DNA from: Treponema sp. C6A8
GTDB taxonomy: Bacteria; Spirochaetota; Spirochaetia; Treponematales; Treponemataceae
Length of the DNA: 64,000 bases
Direction of reading: 5' to 3'
Assembly: GCF_000619925.1 (NCBI RefSeq)
Contig: NZ_JHVB01000001.1
Location: forward strand, 496,001 to 560,000
The notes under the pieces are model-generated. The model worked only from the letters and a program-made list of their open reading frames with translations, did not search any database and was not told where the DNA came from. A program made the translations under genes and the position numbers. Below, in pieces: positions 51,855 to 58,986 of the stretch (its first letter is position 1; each line of letters begins with the position of its first letter).

Positions 51855-51917
51855 CTGTAAGCCCCCGTTGAATTACCTTTAACTTTACAACGGTTTGTTG
51901 CAGATTACAACAATTAT

Positions 51918-52262
51918 TTATTTCTTAGCCTGTTTAATCTTCTCTACTACACTCTGGATTTCTTTTACAAGAGTCGCAACTTCATCCAGATTCTTATCAA
52001 GAGACAGCTGATAAAATATCTGAGTTCCCTCTTTTACAGGCTTAATCAGTCCGCAGTCTTTAAGAACCTTCAGATGATGGGAAATAGCCGGGCGCGAAAG
52101 TTTTGATTTAGCAGAAAGATTTGTTACGTTAATTCCCTCTTCACCGCCGTCTGCAATATCAAGAATTAATTTTTGACGAACTTCATCACCAAGAGCAATA
52201 AAAAGCGGAGCACATGTATCAAAGAGAAGATGAATTCGATGTAATGCTTCTTTATCAATCAT
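51918..52262 (-). CDS. ArsR-family transcriptional regulator
   Basis: 114 residues with a winged helix-turn-helix: LSAKSKLSRPAISHHLKVLKDCGLIKPVKEG. One Cys lies in the N-terminal region (DTCAPLF) and one in the recognition region (KDCGL), but no CxC metal motif is seen, so the signal may not be a metal. It is followed by an RND gene and faces another, with operator-like palindromes between. A good candidate for a repressor of both modules. Confidence 0.9.
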   Translation of the reverse strand: MIDKEALHRIHLLFDTCAPLFIALGDEVRQKLILDIADGGEEGINVTNLSAKSKLSRPAISHHLKVLKDCGLIKPVKEGTQIFYQLSLDKNLDEVATLVKEIQSVVEKIKQAKK

Positions 52263-52291
52263 TTTCTACCTCTGCCTCCCTCTTCCTACAT

Positions 52292-52320
52292 AATGTAGAG
52301 ATAATTTTTTGTTTTGTCAA
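52292..52320 (-). promoter_or_regulatory. Promoter of arsR and module A
   Basis: TTGACA (52315-52320), exactly 17 bp, TACATT (52292-52297). Confidence 0.85.
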
Positions 52321-52326
52321 ACAAAA

Positions 52327-52364
52327 TTAAACATTTAAACGTTTAATCGTTTAATTTTTTAAAC
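52327..52364. promoter_or_regulatory. Operator cluster O1 with TTAAAC/GTTTAA half-sites
   Basis: Two TTAAAC half-sites (52327-52332, 52335-52340) are met by two GTTTAA half-sites (52341-52346, 52349-52354), centred on the perfect palindrome TTAAACGTTTAA. One more TTAAAC lies at 52359-52364. The cluster adjoins the arsR -35 box and lies 19-56 bases upstream of the module B -35 box. Confidence 0.72.
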
Positions 52365-52382
52365 ATTTTATCTAAAAATTTA

Positions 52383-52411
52383 TTGACTTTAAATGCTTAG
52401 GCTAATATATT
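52383..52411 (+). promoter_or_regulatory. Promoter of module B
   Basis: TTGACT (52383-52388), exactly 17 bp, TATATT (52406-52411). Confidence 0.82.
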
Positions 52412-52426
52412 GTTATATACATATTG

Positions 52427-52448
52427 GTTTAATAAATTAAACGCTTAA
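52427..52448. promoter_or_regulatory. Operator O2 downstream of the module B promoter
   Basis: GTTTAA (52427-52432), then TTAAAC joined to GCTTAA (52437-52448). It lies just downstream of the expected start site, where a bound repressor would block transcription. Confidence 0.6.
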
Positions 52449-52490
52449 GCCAAAACGTTAAAAACGTAAACAAAAAGGAGTTGGTTTCAA

Positions 52491-55319
52491 ATGGACTTAA
52501 AAAAAGCTTTCTTCAAAAGACCATGGATAATCATTGCACTTACAGTAATCCTGACAGGTCTTTTCGGCTCTTTCATCATGACACTTGTTATTGATAACTC
52601 AATCAGACAGTTCATGCCACAGAAAGATGAATCTTACAAGCGCTTAAACGACACAGAAGATGTTTTCGGAAGTATGCTGGTAATCGGCGTCAGCGTTGCC
52701 GACAACAAGGGCGACATCCTTACACCGGAAAACATCGAAGTAATCCGCAAAATTACAGACCGTTGTATTGAAGTAAACGATGTAGAAGAGGTTGATTCCC
52801 TTACTCACATCGATTACGTTTGCAACCACGACGGTGCAATTTCTGCAACACAGCTCATTCCTGAAGAATACACAGGAAGCGCCCAGGACATTGCAGAACT
52901 TAAATCAAAGCTTTACGGCTGGGAAGACATGTACAACCGCGTAATCATCAGTGATGATGATTCGGCAACACAGATGCAGATTTCCATTAAAACATGGAGC
53001 GCAGAAGACCGCGCAAATGCCCGCAAAATCGCAAAGGAAAACGGCACAAAGGTTGTAACAGACGCAGACCGCCAGCAGGGAATCCTTAATCAGATTCGTA
53101 CAATCGTAGCAGAAGAAACTGCAGACCACCCTAACCTTTCTTTCAAGGTTTACGGTGACCCTGTTGTTACAGAGCAGTCAAGAAAGTTCATGCTTTCAGA
53201 CCTTATCAAACTCATTCCTCTTGTAACAATCGTTGTTCTTCTTTCTCTCTACTTCAGCTTTAAAACAGTAGACGGAACTTTGCTTCCATTAATCAACGTA
53301 CTTGTTTCCACTATTATAACAGTTGGAATTATGGCAGTAACAGGCCGGGCATTCACCCTGGTTTCTTCGGTTATTCCGGTTGCATTGATTGCGGTAGGTT
53401 CAGCATACGGTATTCACGTTCTTACCCACTACTACGTTGAGCTCACAAATCAGTCTGGAGTAGAATTCACAAAAGAAACTTACGAAGCTGCAATTTATCA
53501 CGGCCTTCGCGAAGTATTTAAGCCTGTTTTGCTTTCTGGCCTTACTACAGTAATCGGCTTTATCTCACTTGTAACAAGCCCTATTGAGCCTCTTCACGAC
53601 TTTGCTATCTTTACAGCAATCGGTGTTGCCCTTTCTTTGATTCTTTCTCTTACTTTCGTTCCTGCAATGCTCTTCGCAAAATCTTACAAAAAGATTAATG
53701 AAAAGTTCGAAAAGCAGAACAAGAAAATCAATGAAATTGCTGATGAAGTTGTAAAATACAAGAAAATCCACGAGATTAAAAGACGTATCCAGCAGATGAC
53801 AGGACGCGTTTCTACACAGTCAAGCGGAACTTCTTACAATATTTACAAGTTCTTCTGTGGCTCAAAACCACGTATGATTATTTTCTCACTTGTAATCGTA
53901 GTTTTCTCTGTAATCGGTCTTTCACTTCTTAAGATTGATACATCACTTGTAGGCTACTTCCCTGCAAAAACTCAGATGCGTCAGGACATTGATTACGTAA
54001 ATGAAAACTTTGCAGGTTCAAACAGCGTTTACTTTACAATCAGCGGACAGAATCCTGGTGACATCAAAAACCCAGAGATTTTGAAGGCCGTAGATGACAT
54101 GCAGAACTACCTTGCAGAAAAATACGACAACATCGGAAAAATCGTATCTTTCACAACTTTCATTAAACGCATCAACCAGGTTTGGTTCGCACCGGGAAGC
54201 TCTGTAGAAGCTGCAGACACATCAGTTGCCGCAGATACTTCAGACTTTGATTTTGATGCTGGCTTTGACTTTGGCGAAGATGACTTCAGCTTTGATGACG
54301 AATTCAGCTTTGACGAAGAAGAAGATTCAGCGCCAGCCGCAGCCCCTGTAGACTGGGTTGACCCTAACATCGAATACAACAGACTTTTGAACGGCGAAGT
54401 TACAGCCTTCGAAATGATTAAGATTTTGAACGACGCTTATACAGAAGCCGGCGGACAGGGAGCTCACTTTGAAGACATCCTCGACGTACTTGAACGCAAA
54501 TTCAACTACGACGGTATGGCTTACTATGAAATCCCATATGATCCTGCAAAATACCCTGTAGCAACCCGTGAAGAACTTGCAGGCGTTGTAAACGGCTACC
54601 TTACACTTCTTTCAGGTTCACTTGACCGCTTCCTTGACAGTGATTTGAACCCACGTGTAATGCGCGTAACCTGCCAGCTGAGAAACTTCTCTACTATTGA
54701 TACAGGTAAAATCATCAATGACGCCAAGGCTTATGCCGCAGAGCACTTCCCAGAAGGCTACACAATTGAAGCAACAGGTTCTGGAGAAATGGAATACACA
54801 ATGACAAACCTTGTAGTATCAAGCCAGGTTTCTTCACTCTTGATTTCACTTTTGTCAGTATTCATCATCATCACAATTTCATTCGGTTCAGGATGGGCAG
54901 GACTTTTGGGAACAGTTCCACTTGCCTTCACTATCCTTTTGAACTACATGATTATGGGATTTGCCGGAATCAACCTTGACCTTGTAACAAGTATCATCGC
55001 TTCTGTAGCAGTCGGAGTTGGTATTGACTACACAATCCACTTCCTGTCAACTTACAAACAGGAACGCGCCCTCACAGATGACCTTGAAGCCGTTACAAAG
55101 ACAACCTTCCTCAAGAGCGGTCACGGTATCATCACCAACGCTCTTGCCGTAGGACTTGGATTTATGGTTCTCTGCTGCTCAAAATTCCTTGTACTCCGCT
55201 ACATCGGAATCCTGGTAGCAATCGTAATGTTCAGCTCAAGTATGCTTGCCATGACAATCATACCTGGTATTCTGAACATCTTCGATCCAAAATTTATACG
55301 TTCTAAAAAGGAAAATTAA
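52491..55319 (+). CDS. RND/MMPL family exporter (module B) with an acidic Asp/Phe segment
   Basis: 942 residues, two-repeat RND architecture. SAYGIHVLTHYYVELT and VGVGIDYTIHFLSTYKQ are the MMPL signatures. A cytoplasmic linker near 400-440 is Lys/Glu-rich and coiled-coil-like. The second periplasmic loop holds a low-complexity acidic run of Asp, Phe, Glu and Ser at about 583-622, not seen in the module A protein. AGGAG lies 10 bases before the ATG. Followed by a LolA-like protein and a barrel. Confidence 0.9.
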   Translation: MDLKKAFFKRPWIIIALTVILTGLFGSFIMTLVIDNSIRQFMPQKDESYKRLNDTEDVFGSMLVIGVSVADNKGDILTPENIEVIRKITDRCIEVNDVEEVDSLTHIDYVCNHDGAISATQLIPEEYTGSAQDIAELKSKLYGWEDMYNRVIISDDDSATQMQISIKTWSAEDRANARKIAKENGTKVVTDADRQQGILNQIRTIVAEETADHPNLSFKVYGDPVVTEQSRKFMLSDLIKLIPLVTIVVLLSLYFSFKTVDGTLLPLINVLVSTIITVGIMAVTGRAFTLVSSVIPVALIAVGSAYGIHVLTHYYVELTNQSGVEFTKETYEAAIYHGLREVFKPVLLSGLTTVIGFISLVTSPIEPLHDFAIFTAIGVALSLILSLTFVPAMLFAKSYKKINEKFEKQNKKINEIADEVVKYKKIHEIKRRIQQMTGRVSTQSSGTSYNIYKFFCGSKPRMIIFSLVIVVFSVIGLSLLKIDTSLVGYFPAKTQMRQDIDYVNENFAGSNSVYFTISGQNPGDIKNPEILKAVDDMQNYLAEKYDNIGKIVSFTTFIKRINQVWFAPGSSVEAADTSVAADTSDFDFDAGFDFGEDDFSFDDEFSFDEEEDSAPAAAPVDWVDPNIEYNRLLNGEVTAFEMIKILNDAYTEAGGQGAHFEDILDVLERKFNYDGMAYYEIPYDPAKYPVATREELAGVVNGYLTLLSGSLDRFLDSDLNPRVMRVTCQLRNFSTIDTGKIINDAKAYAAEHFPEGYTIEATGSGEMEYTMTNLVVSSQVSSLLISLLSVFIIITISFGSGWAGLLGTVPLAFTILLNYMIMGFAGINLDLVTSIIASVAVGVGIDYTIHFLSTYKQERALTDDLEAVTKTTFLKSGHGIITNALAVGLGFMVLCCSKFLVLRYIGILVAIVMFSSSMLAMTIIPGILNIFDPKFIRSKKEN

Positions 55320-55351
55320 ATTTATGTAAGGAAAAATCAGCGCAAGGAAGT

Positions 55352-55466
55352 AAAACTTGTAGCAAAAACATTCTGCTTATAGCATGTCGCGTAAGCGACG
55401 TATATTATAGTTTCTTTGCTATAAGCAGCATGTAGTGCGATATCGCACGGTTTTGATACAAGTTTT
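55352..55466. repeat. Branched inverted-repeat element between the module B RND and LolA-like genes
   Basis: Outer stem AAAACTTGTA (55352-55361) with TACAAGTTTT (55457-55466), 10 bp. An inner stem at 55373-55384 with 55417-55428 (12 bp, perfect) encloses GTCGC-GTAA-GCGAC (55386-55399), a stem with a GNRA-type loop. Next to it is the palindrome GTGCGATATCGCAC (55435-55448). Folded as RNA this is a three-way junction. Confidence 0.75.
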
Positions 55467-55532
55467 GCGACCGGGAGCTAATTTCGGAACATAAACATAT
55501 TTTGTATTTTAATTTATAGGAGATAAATATTT

Positions 55533-56324
55533 ATGAAAAAGACACTTTTTGGCACATTCGCCGCACTCTTGCTTCTCAGCTCAGCAGTTTTCGCTGATGA
55601 AAAAGGCTACAAAATCATGAAAGACGTTGCAGATTTCAAAAAACCTGCATTCTCACAGGCACAGCTTTTCATTTCTTTGTACAACAAAGCTGGCGAAAAA
55701 GAAGAAGAATGGGGAGCAATCGAATACGGTAAAAACGAAAACGACCTGGCTTCAGTTGTAATGGATTTCAAGACAGGTTCTAAAAAAGGAACACGCTTCC
55801 TTCAGATTGAAAACGAAGGCAACAAGCCGGATGACAAATTCATCTATCTTCCAGAACTTAAATCTTCACGCCGCGTAAACTCAAGCGAAGGTACAAAATC
55901 ATTCCTTGGTACAGACGCAACTTACGATGACCTTTCTACCCGCGATGTAGATGAAGACGAGCATACATATCTTAAAGACGAAACAAAAAACGGATATGAC
56001 TGCTACAACATCAAAGAAGTTCCAAAAGATCCAAAATCAAGCCAGTACGCTTGGCGCCTTACATGGATTGACAAAAAAACAATGTACCCAATCTACACAG
56101 AAATGTACGACAAGAACGACGCTCTTGTAAAAACACTGACAGTAGAAAAGATTGAAAAACACGGTGACTATGATATTCCAATGACTAACACACTTGTAAA
56201 CGTAAAAACAGGTCACAAAACAGTTATGGATATCCGCAAGGTTTTGGTAGATAACGAAATTGGCGGCGGAAAAGGCCTCCCAGCTTCAATCTTTACTCAG
56301 AACTTCCTTAACACAGGAAAATAG
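55533..56324 (+). CDS. LolA-like outer-membrane lipoprotein-sorting protein (module B)
   Basis: 263 residues. Signal peptide (LLLLSSAVFADE). KFIYLPELKSSRRVNSSEG, ATYDDLSTRDVDEDE and WRLTWIDKKTMYPIY parallel the module A protein at 48584. Likely carries the exported substrate across the periplasm. Its TAG stop is the first three bases of a heptad repeat. AGGAG precedes the ATG. Confidence 0.88.
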   Translation: MKKTLFGTFAALLLLSSAVFADEKGYKIMKDVADFKKPAFSQAQLFISLYNKAGEKEEEWGAIEYGKNENDLASVVMDFKTGSKKGTRFLQIENEGNKPDDKFIYLPELKSSRRVNSSEGTKSFLGTDATYDDLSTRDVDEDEHTYLKDETKNGYDCYNIKEVPKDPKSSQYAWRLTWIDKKTMYPIYTEMYDKNDALVKTLTVEKIEKHGDYDIPMTNTLVNVKTGHKTVMDIRKVLVDNEIGGGKGLPASIFTQNFLNTGK

Positions 56325-56391
56325 GTGCTAGGTGTTAGGTGCTAGGTTCCAGGGAAAAATCCTAGAACCTAAAACCTAGAACCTGGAACCT
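56322..56391. repeat. TAGGTNC heptad hairpin between the module B LolA-like and barrel genes
   Basis: A left arm of at least four TAGGTNC-type heptads (56322-56354) and a right arm of the complement (56360-56391), separated by about five bases, give a stem of roughly 30 bp. The first TAG is the stop codon of the upstream gene. Confidence 0.85.
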
Positions 56392-56407
56392 CATATGGGG
56401 CACTTAA

Positions 56408-58048
56408 ATGAAAATCAGTAAAATTATAACATTGGCAGTTATTTCTGCCGCATTGACAACAGGCCTTGCAGCCCAGGAAGACTTCGATTTCGGATTCGAT
56501 GATTTCGGCTCAGACAGCTCTTCTTCAGGAAGCGGCTCTTCCCTTCCGGTTGAATTCAGCGGAAAGCTTTCTCTTGACGTACGTGATTACCTTATGGCAG
56601 GCGATGTAGACGGAATCGGTGATACAAAAATCACTGCAACTCCAAACGCAAAGCTTGGAATTAATTACGACGGCGGAAAAGCCGGCGCAGACCTTCAGCT
56701 CAAAGTAAATGAGGACACAATCAAAAATCATCCTATTGATGTAATTGATGAACTCACACTTGCCGCATATCTTGGAAACTTTACCCTTACAGCCGGAAAA
56801 ATGAAGGTAGTATGGGGAAAAGGTGATAAGCTGCACGTAATCGACAACTTCAACTCTGACGATTATTCAGACTTCATCATTCCTGATTACCTTGACCGCC
56901 GTATCTCTACACCAATGATTCGCGGTGTATACGCAGTGCCACTCAACAGCCGCGCAATCTCTAACGTTATGATTGAAGGTGTTTACACACCAATCATGCC
57001 GGTAGACCGCCTGGGAAGCGGAGTTTGGACACCTGCAAAATCTGCTGAATTGACATCAAGAGTAAAAAACACAGCTACTTCGAATATTAAAACATTAGTA
57101 GAAGCAAAAGCTGATGCTGCAAAAATTGCTGCTACAGCAACAGCATTAACAGCAGCAGGAGAGAACGATAAACTATCAGCTTATATCACTGCTAATCAAG
57201 CTACACTCGCTAAATACGGTTTAGGAACATATGCAACTGCCACAGAAGCTATTAAAAATTATGTTGCCGCTACCGAAACTGCCTACCTCCTCGCTTTGAA
57301 CAACTCAAGCTCACTTGCAGACGGTGTTTATCCTGACACAAACAAATTTGAATATGGTCAGGGTGGTCTTCGCGTAACTGGTTCAATCGGACAGGTTGAC
57401 CTTGGCGTAAGCTACTACTACGGACACTACAAACAGCCATCTGTAAACGCTTTGAAAATGACAAATTATGTTTCTGATTACCTTAAAACAGGTAAAGGCG
57501 ATGACAAATTTCTTGCTTACGACCGCAAACAGACTTTCGGACTTGAATTCTCAACAATCTTGTGGAAATTCAACCTCCGCGGTGAAGCAGCATACAACCT
57601 TACAGACGACGTAGCCGGCGATGATCCATGGGTACACAACAACTCAATCCAGTGGCTGGGCGGCTTTGACATCGACCTTCCTTTCTGGGATGCAAACCTC
57701 AACGTTCAGGAAACAGGTACATACATTCTTAAAAATGGCGATATTGAAGATGGCCGTTACAAGTTGTACGACGTAGACTACTCTTCTACAGGTTACTCAA
57801 ACAACAAGATTGTCGTAAACTTCACAACAAGCTTCCTCAACGGAAAGCTTGCTCCAGAAGTTACAGCACTCTACGGCTTTGAGCACAAAGACCTTGTAGT
57901 AATGCCAAAAGTAACAATCAAACCTGCATCAAGCTTCAAAATCATCGGTTCAGGACTTGCAATGTGGACCTATGATGAAACAGAAAGCGAGTTCGGCAGC
58001 TGGCACAAAAACAGCTTCGTTCAGCTCGGTGCTGAAGTTTCATTCTAA
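56408..58048 (+). CDS. Outer-membrane beta-barrel, DUF1302-like (module B), with an Ala-rich insert
   Basis: 546 residues. Signal peptide to about residue 21. The mature N-terminus is Asp/Phe/Gly/Ser-rich (EDFDFGFDDFGSD), like the segment in the partner RND protein. The barrel motif TLTAGKMKVVWGKGDKLHVID parallels module A. Residues about 213-298 are an Ala/Lys/Thr-rich helical-looking insert with different codon use, probably a surface loop or variable domain. Ends in VSF. Confidence 0.8.
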   Translation: MKISKIITLAVISAALTTGLAAQEDFDFGFDDFGSDSSSSGSGSSLPVEFSGKLSLDVRDYLMAGDVDGIGDTKITATPNAKLGINYDGGKAGADLQLKVNEDTIKNHPIDVIDELTLAAYLGNFTLTAGKMKVVWGKGDKLHVIDNFNSDDYSDFIIPDYLDRRISTPMIRGVYAVPLNSRAISNVMIEGVYTPIMPVDRLGSGVWTPAKSAELTSRVKNTATSNIKTLVEAKADAAKIAATATALTAAGENDKLSAYITANQATLAKYGLGTYATATEAIKNYVAATETAYLLALNNSSSLADGVYPDTNKFEYGQGGLRVTGSIGQVDLGVSYYYGHYKQPSVNALKMTNYVSDYLKTGKGDDKFLAYDRKQTFGLEFSTILWKFNLRGEAAYNLTDDVAGDDPWVHNNSIQWLGGFDIDLPFWDANLNVQETGTYILKNGDIEDGRYKLYDVDYSSTGYSNNKIVVNFTTSFLNGKLAPEVTALYGFEHKDLVVMPKVTIKPASSFKIIGSGLAMWTYDETESEFGSWHKNSFVQLGAEVSF

Positions 58049-58055
58049 ATTTGTC

Positions 58056-58078
58056 ATTCCCGTGCCCGACACGAGAAT
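58056..58078. repeat. Small ATTCC/GAAT palindromic repeat
   Basis: ATTC-CGTG and CACG-GAAT arms around a short centre, preceded by TTGTC and followed by CC. It resembles the short ATTCCC...GGGAAT repeats scattered in several bacterial genomes; only one copy was seen here. Confidence 0.45.
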
Positions 58079-58092
58079 CCATTCTTAAAATT

Positions 58093-58122
58093 GCCACAGA
58101 CTCAGCTCTGTGGCTTTTTTTT
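58093..58122 (+). terminator. Terminator of module B
   Basis: GCCACAGA pairs with TCTGTGGC around CTCAGC, followed by T8. Confidence 0.93.
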
Positions 58123-58160
58123 CCCGCTCAAAAAAGCTTAAAATCACAATAAGAATTTTC

Positions 58161-58189
58161 TTGCTTTCCACTATATATATATATATACT
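58161..58189 (+). promoter_or_regulatory. Promoter with a (TA)8 spacer tract
   Basis: TTGCTT (58161-58166), 17-bp spacer, TATACT (58184-58189). The (TA)8 tract (58172-58187) fills most of the spacer and runs into the -10 box. A second possible -10 (TATAAT, 58198-58203) lacks a -35 at normal spacing. Confidence 0.6.
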
Positions 58190-58239
58190 GTTATTATTAT
58201 AATGCATTTTTATCTAACAAATCGTTTTATAGAGGAAAC

Positions 58240-58947
58240 ATGAAAAAACTAAGTGCAATTTTATTATTCATATTTTTAACCTTCTTTGCATTTGCAGGCG
58301 AAAAATTTGAAAACATCGTAGGAGCAGGTCTTACACTTCCTGTATCTGTTACTAAATACAACTCTTCAAGTAATTCAAAAGACTATGATGGTAAAGACTT
58401 TACTCAAGCCGGTCTTGGAACCGACCTTTTCTGGGTTGGAATCATAAAGGATTGGGGACTTGCATTTAAGGCAGATTTTGTCATTGACGGCTACATCAAA
58501 AGCGAATATGACGACATTGAAATGGACACTGAAATGGGAAAAGTAAAAATTAGCAGCTTATTTGATAAAAAATTGGCCGGAGAAATTTCCCTTGATGCAG
58601 GAGCAGGTTACGCATTTATCCGTAACGACAAATTTACTCTTGCTGCATTCGGTGTCATTGGAGTAACGGCAACTGCAAATGAATATGAAGCTGCTCAGAA
58701 TGGCAACACTGCTAAAATGAATTTTAAAGCAGCTTCTTTTGATTTTGGAGCAGATATTTTTGCCAATTACAAAATCATAAAAGGCTTTGGAGTTTTCGCA
58801 GATTTAGCATTCAAGGGAATGGCTGGCTCAACAACTATAAACGCTGAATTTGGTGATCCAACTGAAGGAACCATTAAAAATTCAACAAAAACGTCAACAT
58901 TCGGTTTTAAATTTGCACCAACAATCGGAGCATCATTCTCATTCTAA
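58240..58947 (+). CDS. Small outer-membrane beta-barrel
   Basis: 235 residues. Signal peptide ending FAFAG. Repeated amphipathic strands (FWVGIIKDWGLAFKADFVID, GAGYAFIRNDKFTLAAFGVIG) and a C-terminal ASFSF suit an 8-strand, opacity-like barrel. AGAGGAAAC precedes the ATG. First gene of the operon with the two lipoproteins, 39 bases before the next with no terminator between. Confidence 0.78.
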   Translation: MKKLSAILLFIFLTFFAFAGEKFENIVGAGLTLPVSVTKYNSSSNSKDYDGKDFTQAGLGTDLFWVGIIKDWGLAFKADFVIDGYIKSEYDDIEMDTEMGKVKISSLFDKKLAGEISLDAGAGYAFIRNDKFTLAAFGVIGVTATANEYEAAQNGNTAKMNFKAASFDFGADIFANYKIIKGFGVFADLAFKGMAGSTTINAEFGDPTEGTIKNSTKTSTFGFKFAPTIGASFSF

Positions 58948-58986
58948 AAAAACGCACCTTTGAAACAACACAAGGGAGGCTGAACT

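Noticed and set aside
50010-51860. 616-codon open frame on the plus strand opposite the module A RND gene
   Set aside because: It is the mirror of a clear RND gene; the product is Lys/Asn/Arg/His-rich without domains, signal or Shine-Dalgarno, as expected for a shadow.
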